DNA from: Nitrospirota bacterium
GTDB lineage: Bacteria > Nitrospirota > Nitrospiria > Nitrospirales > Nitrospiraceae
Direction: 5' to 3'
NCBI GenBank assembly: GCA_030684575.1
Contig: JAUXVD010000008.1
Location: forward strand, 124,001 to 188,000
Length of the DNA stretch: 64,000 nucleotides
Below the pieces are notes generated by a model. That model did not search any database, was not told the origin of the DNA, and was given only the letters and a program-made list of their open reading frames with translations. Both the position numbers and the translations under genes were made by a program. Positions 42,467-51,188 of this stretch are shown piece by piece (position 1 is the first letter of the stretch; every line of letters begins with the position of its first letter).

Positions 42467-43033
42467 ATGGTACCTACGCAGATGTTTCTCACTCGAGGCG
42501 TCGGAGTCCATAAAGAAAAGCTGGCCTCCTTCGAGGAAGCCTTGCGTAGTGCTGGCGTTGCCTATTGTAACCTCGTCACGGTGTCGTCGATTCTTCCGCC
42601 GAATTGCAAAATTATTCCGCGCGTGCGCGGCGAGAAATTACTGAACCCCGGTGAAATTACGTTCTGCGTGATGGCGCGTTCGGAAACGAATGAACGGAAT
42701 CAGCTGGTTTCCGCGTCGATTGGAGTCGCGGTCCCGACGGATCGCCGGACCTATGGCTACCTGTCCGAGCACCATGCGCATGGCGAAACAGATGAAGAAA
42801 CGGGTGAATATACGGAAGACTTGGCAGCGCAGATGTTGGCCACGACGCTTGGGGTCGAATTCGATCCGGACATCGCCTGGAAAGAACGGGAACAAGTCTT
42901 CAAGATGGCGGGTAAGATCGTGCGGACCCAAAACATCACTCAGTCCGCAATTGGGAAACCCAATCGCTGGACGACGGTAGTGGCGTTGGCTGTTTTCATC
43001 CCGGAAGAAAATATTCCGAAGCGGCGTCGGTAG
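42467..43033 (+). CDS. pdaD: Pyruvoyl-dependent arginine decarboxylase
   Basis: The 188-residue proenzyme has the family motif [13 protein letters not shown]. Self-cleavage between S40 and S41 would turn S41 into the pyruvoyl group of the alpha chain. The rest ([41 protein letters not shown]) matches PvlArgDC. It makes agmatine from arginine. The enzyme family is widespread in archaea and less common in bacteria. AAGGAGAAGAG precedes the ATG. The agmatinase gene starts 23 bp downstream, so the two steps are encoded together. Confidence 0.92.
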   Translation: MVPTQMFLTRGVGVHKEKLASFEEALRSAGVAYCNLVTVSSILPPNCKIIPRVRGEKLLNPGEITFCVMARSETNERNQLVSASIGVAVPTDRRTYGYLSEHHAHGETDEETGEYTEDLAAQMLATTLGVEFDPDIAWKEREQVFKMAGKIVRTQNITQSAIGKPNRWTTVVALAVFIPEENIPKRRR

Positions 43034-43055
43034 CCCTGCCCGTGAGCATTCGCCC

Positions 43056-43988
43056 ATGACACTTCCTGCCGGATGGGAAGGTATCGAGCAGAACTTCCTT
43101 GGGCTTGAAGAGCCATGGTGCCATCCTGATCAGGCGGGCGTCTATATCCTCCCTGCGCCCTACGAACATACCTCCAGCTATGTGTTAGGATCCGATCGAG
43201 GGCCCTCCTCGATCATTGAGGCGTCCCAACAAGTCGAGTTGTACGACGAAACACTGTGTTGTGAGCCTTATCGCGAATGGGACGGGGTCGCCACCATTCG
43301 CTCGCTCGACCTTGAGGGTAAAGTCGATCGGCAGGCGGTGGATGCCATCGAGGCTTTCGTCACACCGCATGTCGGGACCGGTCGGTTTATCGTGACCTTA
43401 ACCGGTGAACATACCGGTGCGTTGGGGGCGATTAGAGCCCATGCCCGCCGCTATCCTGATTTGTGCGTGGTGCAAATCGATGCCCACGGCGATTTGCGGA
43501 AAGCCTACCAGGGAAACCCCTACAGCCACGCCAGCGTCATGGCACGTGTGGTCGATGACGGACTACCGTTGGTTCAAGTCGGGATTCGGTCAATTTCTCC
43601 AGAAGAAATCGATCGTATTCAGAGCACCGATCGGATTGCGACGTTCTTTGCCGCCGACATTCTTGACCCGTCAGGGCCTTACGAGGGCAAGGCTTCTCGC
43701 TGGGTTCCTGAGGTGGTCAAGGCCTGTCGCGGGCCGGTCTATCTGACGTTCGATTGTGACGGGCTTGATGCCTCGCTGGTTCCTGCGCTCGGCACTCCTG
43801 AGCCAGGTGGATTGGGGTGGTACGATACCCTGAATCTCATCACCGCGTTGGCCAACGGCCCAGGCATCCTCGGGATGGATATCAGCGAGATTGCTCCAAT
43901 CGAAGGGTTCGTCGCTCCGCAGTTTTGTATTGCCCGCTTGATTTACCGCATGTTGGGGCGAATTAAAGCGGGCCGTCGCGTTCACTGA
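43056..43988 (+). CDS. speB: Agmatinase (ureohydrolase family)
   Basis: The 310-residue protein has the ureohydrolase dimanganese ligands in TGEHTGA, QIDAHGDLR and FDCDGLDAS, and the final ISEIAP glutamate segment. It converts agmatine to putrescine and urea. Its position directly after the arginine decarboxylase gene gives a complete arginine-to-putrescine route. The DHS-like enzyme upstream could then use putrescine. Confidence 0.92.
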   Translation: MTLPAGWEGIEQNFLGLEEPWCHPDQAGVYILPAPYEHTSSYVLGSDRGPSSIIEASQQVELYDETLCCEPYREWDGVATIRSLDLEGKVDRQAVDAIEAFVTPHVGTGRFIVTLTGEHTGALGAIRAHARRYPDLCVVQIDAHGDLRKAYQGNPYSHASVMARVVDDGLPLVQVGIRSISPEEIDRIQSTDRIATFFAADILDPSGPYEGKASRWVPEVVKACRGPVYLTFDCDGLDASLVPALGTPEPGGLGWYDTLNLITALANGPGILGMDISEIAPIEGFVAPQFCIARLIYRMLGRIKAGRRVH

Positions 43989-44005
43989 AACGGCATGCGT
44001 ACCCT

Positions 44006-44734
44006 GTGACCGACCAGCTTCGTATCAATAAGTTTTTCACACACCATGGCATTTGCTCTCGGCGAGAGGCCGATCGCTTGATTGAATCCGGCCGCGTGAC
44101 CATCAATCAACGGGTGGCTTCTTTGGGAGATAAGGTCAGCCCTGAGGACGTCATCGCACGAGACGGACAGGTGATCCCATGGGGAACGGCCTCGGTCTAT
44201 ATCAAGTATCACAAGCCTGTCGGCGTGACGACGACCAGCGAGTCGCATGTGGCTCGTAACATCATCGCAGAGATCGGCCACCCTGAGCGAATTTTCCCCA
44301 TCGGCCGACTCGACAAGGACTCGTCCGGTCTCATTCTGCTCACGAACGACGGAGATATCGTGAACGAGATTCTCCGAACCGAGCATGGGCATGAGCGGGA
44401 ATATGAGGTATCAGTCGATCGCCCGTTTGACCAGGCATTCGTTGATCGTATGGCTCAGGGGGTCGACATTCTTGACCGTCCGACCAAACCCTGCCGGGTT
44501 GATCGGCTCGGTCCCGCACGGTTCCGCATCATTCTCACAGAAGGACGCAATCGACAGATCCGGCGCATGTGCCTAGTCTTGGGGTATCGGGTGCTCATGT
44601 TGCACCGTGTCAGGATCATGCATCTGACGCTTGGTGGATTAGCCTCGGGGGCCTGGAAACCGCTCACCGACGAGGAACGCGCACAGCTCTTTCAGGCAGT
44701 CGGACGAGGGAGTAGTCACGGCGTAAACGGGTAG
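44006..44734 (+). CDS. rluF: RluF-like 23S rRNA pseudouridine synthase
   Basis: The 242-residue protein has an S4 RNA-binding domain (RINKFFTHHGICSRREADRLIESGRV) and the RsuA/RluB/E/F catalytic domain with its aspartate in PIGRLDKDSSGLILLTNDGD. EGRNRQIRRMCLVLGY is the family motif II. The INKF...GICSRREAD start is closest to RluF. It modifies a uridine in 23S rRNA; the exact site is not deducible. It starts with GTG 18 bp after speB and ends tail to tail with the 4HB membrane-protein gene. Confidence 0.87.
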   Translation: MTDQLRINKFFTHHGICSRREADRLIESGRVTINQRVASLGDKVSPEDVIARDGQVIPWGTASVYIKYHKPVGVTTTSESHVARNIIAEIGHPERIFPIGRLDKDSSGLILLTNDGDIVNEILRTEHGHEREYEVSVDRPFDQAFVDRMAQGVDILDRPTKPCRVDRLGPARFRIILTEGRNRQIRRMCLVLGYRVLMLHRVRIMHLTLGGLASGAWKPLTDEERAQLFQAVGRGSSHGVNG

Positions 44735-44750
44735 GCAGACTCAGGACGAA

Positions 44751-45545
44751 TTATTCCTGACGGAGTACCGCCGCGGGGATGTCATTGGCCAGCGGACTCG
44801 GGATGGGGCTGTGGCCGGAACTGATCTCGCGTTCGTCCTGGCCATCAATGTGCAGGGAGGTTCCTCTACGCTGTCTGGTGAAAAAGAGATTCAAGAAGGC
44901 GATGAAGAAACTTCCCCCCACGAGCAACAGGCTTGTGCGCTGGATCGCCAGGGTGCCCTCATCGCGCATGTCTTTCGCCACATCCGCCACAGTGTCTAGC
45001 AGCCGATCCAGCGCGAGGCTGACCTGAATCATTTTCGGGCCTGCGTTGTCGGAGGCATGCTCTTCCGCTTTTCGCCTGATGGCTTCCCGTTCTGCCGGAG
45101 AGACGGCGGTCCATTCTTGCGTCAAGAGTTGTATGGTCGTGCTGGCTACCGAAAAATACTGATCGAGACTGCGCCGGACCGCCTCGATATCCTCAGGCTC
45201 ACTGCGCCCGCTCCGTGAGACGCGCAGCCCCGCAGCCGCATACCGGTCTACGGCATGCTGAATTCTCGCGCGTTGTGCGGGCAGGGATTCCGTGATTCGC
45301 TCGAAGTCCTTCTGGCTGTTCGCTTCGAGCGCGCGGATAATGGTGTTCCGGTACCGCATGATGTCTGCGGAAATATGGGCAAGGTCGGTGGCCCCGAGTG
45401 TGTACTCGGTATACATAATGCGTAAATCCTGATCGACGCTGCTCAGGGCTTGCCCGCTGAGCCATCCCAGGCCGGCCACGAGGAAGCTGATCAATAGTTG
45501 TGAGGCGCTGGGACGAAATGATCGAAAAAATGTTGTCAGTCCCAC
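44751..45545 (-). CDS. Membrane protein with a periplasmic four-helix-bundle (4HB_MCP-like) domain and no output domain
   Basis: The 264-residue protein has a membrane helix near the N terminus (LLISFLVAGLGWLSGQAL), about 160 residues of long amphipathic helices (DLRIMYTEYTLGATDLAHISADIMRYRN and following) and a second membrane helix (LLLVGGSFFIAFLNLFF). A short ~40-residue tail follows. This is the sensory half of a chemoreceptor, but the HAMP and signalling domains are missing. It starts 13 bp after the stop of the ABC exporter gene and is the last gene of that operon, so it may sense or stabilise the transporter. Confidence 0.75.
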   Translation of the reverse strand: MGLTTFFRSFRPSASQLLISFLVAGLGWLSGQALSSVDQDLRIMYTEYTLGATDLAHISADIMRYRNTIIRALEANSQKDFERITESLPAQRARIQHAVDRYAAAGLRVSRSGRSEPEDIEAVRRSLDQYFSVASTTIQLLTQEWTAVSPAEREAIRRKAEEHASDNAGPKMIQVSLALDRLLDTVADVAKDMRDEGTLAIQRTSLLLVGGSFFIAFLNLFFTRQRRGTSLHIDGQDEREISSGHSPIPSPLANDIPAAVLRQE

Positions 45546-45558
45546 TCTGTTCCCCTAC

Positions 45559-47247
45559 TTAATCGAGAATGATTCGTCGATCGACGTGCGGTGTGAGATT
45601 CGGATCGTTCGACACAAAGATCACCGACCAAGGTTCGTCTTTTGAACAGAGCCGTCGCAAGACGGTCTCGCGCATGGCCGGCTGCATATTGTGGATGATG
45701 CCGTCAAAGATCAGAATTTGTGGACGGGCGAGAATCGCGCGTGCGAGTAAAATCCTCATGATATGAGTCGGGGTAAGAACTTTCCCGGGGGCTCGGACGT
45801 GGGTCTTGAGTCCCTGGGGGAATGCGTCGACGTCGTCTTCGAGCTCGGTAAAGCGCAACGCCCACCGGACGTCGCCGTACGGAATATAGGATCGTCCCAA
45901 CAGGATGTTGTCCTCGATCGTGCCCTCGAACAGCGAGAGCTGGGAATCGATCATGAACCCTCGACAACGATTGATCGCCTGAAGATCGAGGTGTCGAAGG
46001 TCTACCCCGTTATAGCGAAGGACCCCGCCGGTTGGCGCTTCCAGTCCTGCCAAGACTCGTGCGAGTGCCGTTTTGGCTACCGCCGTACTGGCGTAGACGC
46101 CGATTTTTTCGCCGGGGGTGACTTCAAGGTTGAAGTGTTCGAAGATCGGTGGCAGCCCTGGGTGGATGACGGCGAGGTCTTTGCTGGTCACGCGAATGCC
46201 GTGAATGGTGGGATCCGGCAGTGGGACGGACAGGGTGGCGGAGGCTTGGTCTTTCGGAAGCGAGAAGAAAAAGTCGAGTTCGTTCAAACCGGTGAGGAAG
46301 TAATAAATATGTCCCATACGTTTGACGACGGCATCGAAACTCAGGAGGAGCCCGCTGACAACCACCTCGGCGGCTACCAGTTGCCCGAGCGTCAATTGGC
46401 CGATGGACAACAACCATCCGGCAGTGGCAAGGAGTCCGCTGTGGGCGATGGCTTGCCAGCCGACCGATGCCAGGTACTGGCGAATCAGAATGCCGAATCG
46501 AGTTTGTCTGGTTTCGACGTACGACTGGACTAGCTCATCGGTCCTTCCCGTCAGTAGCGCTTGACTATCCGCGGCTTTGAAGTGCAACAGATTAAACGAG
46601 ATCTCCTGCAGCCAATGCAGGGTGTCGTATTTTGCATGGGACGTGTTGATGGTGGCCTTCAGCCCTCCATGCGACATAAGAAAAAAGACGACGGTAAACC
46701 CTGCCATGAGTAAGGCGTTATACAGCAGGAAGTAGGGATGATAAAAGACCAGGATGGTCATGCCGACCGTCCCGCCCACGATGACATTGATCAGGTCAAC
46801 GAGGAGGACGGAGAGCGCCCGTTGGATAAAGACTGTCTCCACGAAGTAATTGGCATAGCGGGGCTTAAACCCTGAAATTTGCAGTTGGGGTAACTGTTGG
46901 GCCATCCCGAGGGCGACCCGAGCGAAGATCCGGCGCTCCAACACTTCGACGGAGTAGAACTGTAAGGCCCGAAACGCTCCGACGAACATGAGCCCGGCCA
47001 CCATCACCCCCGCGAGGGTGACAATGGTGATGGGCTGAATGGCGAAGGCAAACGTGTTGACGAGCTCTTGGACTGTGAGAGGGACAATGAGAGAGAAGAG
47101 TCCGATGGCGAGTGAATAGGAGACGATCAGGGCGAGGATCCGCCGCTCCAAGCGGAAGAGGACGCCCAGGCATGCGAGCATCGATTGGAATAGATTCTGT
47201 TGGTGGCCGACCTGACTTTGCACGGAATCTGCCTTCTTCTTCGGCAT
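45559..47247 (-). CDS. ABC exporter-like protein with a degenerate nucleotide-binding domain
   Basis: The 562-residue protein has the architecture of a type I secretion ABC exporter: a six-helix membrane domain (about 35-325) followed by an NBD (about 345-562). The NBD has lost most catalytic motifs. The Walker A glycines are replaced by alanines, leaving AxxAVAKT at 386-393. The signature LSGGQ reads LTPTH at 491-495. Walker B keeps D515 but the catalytic glutamate is G516, and the switch histidine is N547. The Q-loop (IDSQLSLFEGTI) is conserved. It is therefore unlikely to hydrolyse ATP alone. The start at 47247 lies in a long hairpin; an in-frame start at 47289 would include its other arm. 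HlyD-like and TolC-like genes lie upstream in the same operon. Confidence 0.88.
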   Translation of the reverse strand: MPKKKADSVQSQVGHQQNLFQSMLACLGVLFRLERRILALIVSYSLAIGLFSLIVPLTVQELVNTFAFAIQPITIVTLAGVMVAGLMFVGAFRALQFYSVEVLERRIFARVALGMAQQLPQLQISGFKPRYANYFVETVFIQRALSVLLVDLINVIVGGTVGMTILVFYHPYFLLYNALLMAGFTVVFFLMSHGGLKATINTSHAKYDTLHWLQEISFNLLHFKAADSQALLTGRTDELVQSYVETRQTRFGILIRQYLASVGWQAIAHSGLLATAGWLLSIGQLTLGQLVAAEVVVSGLLLSFDAVVKRMGHIYYFLTGLNELDFFFSLPKDQASATLSVPLPDPTIHGIRVTSKDLAVIHPGLPPIFEHFNLEVTPGEKIGVYASTAVAKTALARVLAGLEAPTGGVLRYNGVDLRHLDLQAINRCRGFMIDSQLSLFEGTIEDNILLGRSYIPYGDVRWALRFTELEDDVDAFPQGLKTHVRAPGKVLTPTHIMRILLARAILARPQILIFDGIIHNMQPAMRETVLRRLCSKDEPWSVIFVSNDPNLTPHVDRRIILD

Positions 47248-47292
47248 GGTCCTGCCTCTCGTTGCACTGCGTGAGAGGGGCAGGACCATGCC
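47243..47292 (-). promoter_or_regulatory. Long stem-loop covering the start codon of the ABC gene
   Basis: GGCATGGTCCTGCC (47243-47256) and its exact complement at 47279-47292 form a perfect 14-bp stem. A further TCTC/GAGA stem (47257-47260 with 47273-47276) lies inside it. In the mRNA the start codon and the GAGAGG ribosome-site region would be paired, so the structure could limit translation of the ABC gene relative to the upstream TolC gene. Confidence 0.65.
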
Positions 47293-47362
47293 GATATAAG
47301 GGAATACGCGCGTTATGCGCTCACGCTATCAAAGCAGTGAAAGAAAAGCCACTTCTTCTCAA

Positions 47363-48847
47363 TCAATCTCTTGCGCGATAGGTCACGGGAGTCACAAACG
47401 GTGTGGTTCTAGCCCAGGCTCCGATGGCCCATTGGTACAAGGCCTGGGCCTTCTGATAGTCCGCCTTGGCGCGGATGACCTGGACTTCTGAGTCGACCGA
47501 ATTCCGTTCGCGTAAATTGACGAAGAGGACACTGGTGGCTCCAAGGCTAAACCGGAAACGCTCCCCTTCTTCAAGGGTTTTGGCCAGGCGGAGGGATTCC
47601 GCCGCGGTCGCGACACGTTCCTTGGCACGTTCGAGAGCAGAGAGGGCATTATCGACGTCGATGAGCACTTGTTGCTCGCGGAATTGCTGCATGAAGACAA
47701 ATCGATCTGCCTTGCCTTGCGCTTCCAGGACTTCGCCGCGGCTCTTTCGCTGGAGGATCGGAATCTTGAGTTCCAGTCCAAAGCGGTAGCCGAGCCCCAG
47801 CACGAACTTCTCCGGCGCACGGGCGGGCGCTGCCTCAGCATCCAGGCTGGGGAGGAGGTTGTTCTTGGCCAGCTCCAGATCGATGTTGTTGAGTTTAGCT
47901 TCGATGCCGATTTCCTTGACCTCCGGCCGATCGACTTTCGCTTGGAGTTTATGGGCAATGATCGTGTCAGGCGCCGGCACGAGCATCGCCGACGGAAAGT
48001 TCGGGGCTCGATCCAGAGGCGGCGGGACGGGCGCATTATTATCCCAGAGGAACATGGACAGCTTCAGCTGTTCTTGCTCTACCAGCCGCTGCACGGCGAT
48101 GGCCACCTCGCGGCGGCGCTGCACTTCCTGATTGGCCTCGACCACGTCGAGCGGCGCGACGGCCCCTGCCTTGGCGCGGCCCTCGACCTGTCGATACCGG
48201 TCTTCGGCCACTCCTACGGCCCGGCGCTGCACCTCCGCAAGTTTTACTGCAGTGACCCAATCCCAAAACTGTGTGGCTGCGGCAAGAAACAGGTCCTGTC
48301 TCGTTTGAGAGATCTGCACCTCGGCCTTTGGGTCGGCCAGTTCGGATCGTTGGAGTTCGGCATTCTCGGGATTTACCATGAGGCCTCGAAGCAGCGGGAT
48401 GAAGCCTCCGAGGAGGACTTGGTTGTTGCCTCCGCCGAATGAAAGATCGGGAATCTTGGCATTGCCGATGGCTTCACGGACTCCGGCACTGTAGCGGAAG
48501 CCCCAGGGGTGGCGGGCCTCGATAAGCGTGTCGTTGAATCCCACCGTTTGGGTGCCTTTGCCCGGGTTTGAACTGGAGATGAACCGCTCAAGCTCCGTAT
48601 CGTTGATGAGGGTGGGCTCAAAGGCGCCTAGGGCCTTGAGCATTTTCCCTCGCGCCATGGTTTTCTCTGTACCGGCTCCCCTGAGGAGTGGGTGCGAACG
48701 ATCGATCCAGGCGTGAATCTCATCGACGCTCAAGGGAATCGGCGGGAGCGATTTCGATTTCATCGGCTCTTCCGCAGAAGTGGGGAAGGGACAGAGCCCG
48801 ATCGAACCCAGGAGCAGTACGACTGGAAGATAGTGACGGGAATGCAT
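47363..48847 (-). CDS. TolC-family outer membrane efflux protein
   Basis: The 494-residue protein begins with a signal peptide (YLPVVLLLGSIGLCPFPTSA). It has the two long coiled-coil halves typical of TolC proteins: one around ATQFWDWVTAVKLAEVQRRAVGVAEDRYRQ and AKAGAVAPLDVVEANQEVQR, the other around VLEAQGKADRFVFMQQFREQQVLIDVDNAL. It should form the trimeric outer-membrane duct of the export complex encoded with the HlyD-like gene upstream and the ABC-like gene downstream. Confidence 0.88.
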   Translation of the reverse strand: MHSRHYLPVVLLLGSIGLCPFPTSAEEPMKSKSLPPIPLSVDEIHAWIDRSHPLLRGAGTEKTMARGKMLKALGAFEPTLINDTELERFISSSNPGKGTQTVGFNDTLIEARHPWGFRYSAGVREAIGNAKIPDLSFGGGNNQVLLGGFIPLLRGLMVNPENAELQRSELADPKAEVQISQTRQDLFLAAATQFWDWVTAVKLAEVQRRAVGVAEDRYRQVEGRAKAGAVAPLDVVEANQEVQRRREVAIAVQRLVEQEQLKLSMFLWDNNAPVPPPLDRAPNFPSAMLVPAPDTIIAHKLQAKVDRPEVKEIGIEAKLNNIDLELAKNNLLPSLDAEAAPARAPEKFVLGLGYRFGLELKIPILQRKSRGEVLEAQGKADRFVFMQQFREQQVLIDVDNALSALERAKERVATAAESLRLAKTLEEGERFRFSLGATSVLFVNLRERNSVDSEVQVIRAKADYQKAQALYQWAIGAWARTTPFVTPVTYRARD

Positions 48848-48968
48848 GAGACAGACTCCTTTCGTCAGATAGGCGAGGGACCGCTGCGAGGATTAGACCC
48901 AGCGCGGAAGGGCGATGTCGGTTGTGGTGCAGGCATATCGAGACGAGATACCACGTACTGCGTCGAGC

Positions 48969-50405
48969 TTATTTCGCACCTCGCCCTGCTTTTGGCAAGA
49001 GCGTGTCGATGAGGCTCGGTGGGCGTTCTTGATAATCCGGCGGGAAGAGATTGAAGCGCCGCCAGATCTCGTACCACAGGGGGACCCGGTTTAAGATGAC
49101 CCATCCCATGGCTTTGGTCCCCTGGCGGACATGTTCTTGTGGAGGCCAGGCCCGATCGTCTGGATCCGGGACTACCCAGAAACGAAAGTTTCCCTTGCCG
49201 TCGTCGACTTGGTCGATGACCTTGATGACGCCACCATAGGTTCCTGCCATGATCTCCGGCCAAGCTGGGAGAGGAATAGCTGGAATCCCATAAAACAAGA
49301 CGCGTACCTTCCGGCCTACGTTGAGCAGCGGGGCGTCCATTCCGTCAGCCACCATCTCAAGGGCTTTGTCGGCACTCGCCGGAGAAAGCATCACGAGTTT
49401 GTCCCCGGGGCGGACGGTCTCACCGGCACCGGCTTGAGCCATCTTTACCACGGTGCCATCGATCGGGGAGAGGACGTGCCCGGCGAGCCGGCGTTGTTCC
49501 GCGTTGGACATCCGCAGTGAGACATCGGCCAGTTGATCGGTGGCTTTTGCTGCTTCGCCGATAGAGGCCTCACGGGCCGCTTCTGCGTCGAGCAATCGTT
49601 GCAGGACTTCTGCGCTGACCTGGTCGCGGCCGAATCCGAGAGCCTTCATGGCCTGTTCTGCTCCCTTGAGGTTGGCTTGTGCTCCGCTCAGATCGGCTTT
49701 GGTGGCCAGCGCCGATTGAATGGTCAACTCGAGTTCGCGTTGCGACACGAGGCCCTGTTCCGCTAACTGTTTGTGCCGGTCCATATTCAACTCGGCTGTT
49801 GCGACCGCAATTTTTGCTGCTTCGACTTTCTGGTAGGCCTCCCGGACCTTATTCTCAGATTCGATCACGCGTGCCTGGGCGGACGGGACCGCGGACTTAA
49901 CGAGGTTCTGCATCTCCTTGATCCGTTTATCCAATTGTTCGGCGCGGGCGAGCGCCGCCTTGCGACTTTGATCCAATGCCTTGCGTCGTTGGTCTAAGAA
50001 GGAGAGGAGGTCCGGAGACATGAAACTGGGGTCGTAGTCCTCCAACTCAAGAATGAGATCGCCTTGCTTGACGCGCACCCCCTCAAAGATGTGCCACTTC
50101 TTGATCCGTCCGGTAATCTGCGCTTCAATATACTGCGGACGTTCGGAGGGCGTATAGGCGGAGAGTTGTCCGCTGACGGTAATCGTCTGAGTCCAAGGCA
50201 CGAAGGCGATGATCAAGAGAAACAGGAGTACGAGTTTGATGGCGAGGCGCGAAGAAAATCGAAGCCGCTCGGGGATTTGGACCGCTTCCCAGGACTGAAG
50301 TTTTCTGGAGGTCGCAAGTTCGTCGATGCCGATCTCATCCAGGCCGGTGCCCCGCCTGACGAGGGAGCGAACTTTGTTTCGCAAATCCTGTGTGAAGCGT
50401 GCCAC
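48969..50405 (-). CDS. HlyD-family membrane fusion protein
   Basis: The 478-residue protein has one membrane helix (about 53-72, LAIKLVLLFLLIIAFVPW) and a barrel/lipoyl part (QYIEAQITGRIKKWHIFEGVRVKQGDLILEL). A coiled-coil hairpin of ~170 residues rich in Ala, Glu, Lys and Gln follows, then the returning half (HVLSPIDGTVVKMAQAGAGETVRPGDKLVML). It links an inner-membrane exporter with a TolC-type channel. It is the first gene of the four-gene operon HlyD-TolC-ABC-4HB and is divergent from purE. Confidence 0.88.
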   Translation of the reverse strand: MARFTQDLRNKVRSLVRRGTGLDEIGIDELATSRKLQSWEAVQIPERLRFSSRLAIKLVLLFLLIIAFVPWTQTITVSGQLSAYTPSERPQYIEAQITGRIKKWHIFEGVRVKQGDLILELEDYDPSFMSPDLLSFLDQRRKALDQSRKAALARAEQLDKRIKEMQNLVKSAVPSAQARVIESENKVREAYQKVEAAKIAVATAELNMDRHKQLAEQGLVSQRELELTIQSALATKADLSGAQANLKGAEQAMKALGFGRDQVSAEVLQRLLDAEAAREASIGEAAKATDQLADVSLRMSNAEQRRLAGHVLSPIDGTVVKMAQAGAGETVRPGDKLVMLSPASADKALEMVADGMDAPLLNVGRKVRVLFYGIPAIPLPAWPEIMAGTYGGVIKVIDQVDDGKGNFRFWVVPDPDDRAWPPQEHVRQGTKAMGWVILNRVPLWYEIWRRFNLFPPDYQERPPSLIDTLLPKAGRGAK

Positions 50406-50603
50406 CGATTTCTCCTCGACAGAGGCAGAGAAACTTCTATCACGGCTCCATCATAGTGGAAAGCCGATCACCCGGTCAATTTCTCTACGGGAATCGGCTT
50501 GTGCTGGTAGGGCCTGCTTGACCATCCTTCAGAGAGTCGATAAGGTGGGGGCTCCGTTGAAAGCCACAAGTCAGAGACCCATGAGAGAAAGGCCCGTGCG
50601 ACT

Positions 50604-51188
50604 ATGCCTCGTCTCAGTAGAGGACCCCAACGACTATTGCAACTAAAAACGGTGGATCGCTCGCATCCCTTGGTCGGGGTGTTGGGCGGAAGTAAATCCG
50701 ATTTTCCGATTTTAGAGAAGGCCGTGGCGATGCTGACGGATCTGGGGGTTCCAAGCGAACTCCTGGTTGTCTCGGCGCACCGGACTCCGGATCGCTTGTT
50801 CGCCTATGCAGAACAGGCTCCCGACCGGGGGATCGAAGTGATTATTGCCGGAGCCGGCGGGGCGGCCCATCTCCCCGGGATGCTGGCTGCGAAGACGCAT
50901 CTGCCGGTCATTGGAGTGCCGATCCCGACGGAGAATCTTCGCGGACTGGACTCCCTCCTCTCCATCGTACAGATGCCACGAGGGATCCCCGTCGCCACCG
51001 TGGCGATCGGCGGGGCGGAGAATGCCGGTTTGCTGGCGGCGCAAATCTTGGCAGGCCGGTATCCAGCGATTGCCGACCGTGTGAAGTTATTCCGTCAAAC
51101 ACAGACGGACAGCGTACTCCAGTCTCCTGAGGCGAAGGGCCTGGTGGTCAACACGAAAGGCTCAGGCCGCCCGAGTCGCCGGCCGTGA
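50604..51188 (+). CDS. purE: N5-carboxyaminoimidazole ribonucleotide mutase
   Basis: The 194-residue protein has the PurE motifs [28 protein letters not shown] and [17 protein letters not shown], and the final [22 protein letters not shown]. It converts N5-CAIR to CAIR in purine synthesis. The N terminus is ~20 residues longer than usual and the C terminus carries a basic tail; a GTG at 50652 is a reasonable alternative start. Its stop overlaps the GTG of purK. Confidence 0.95.
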   Translation: MPRLSRGPQRLLQLKTVDRSHPLVGVLGGSKSDFPILEKAVAMLTDLGVPSELLVVSAHRTPDRLFAYAEQAPDRGIEVIIAGAGGAAHLPGMLAAKTHLPVIGVPIPTENLRGLDSLLSIVQMPRGIPVATVAIGGAENAGLLAAQILAGRYPAIADRVKLFRQTQTDSVLQSPEAKGLVVNTKGSGRPSRRP

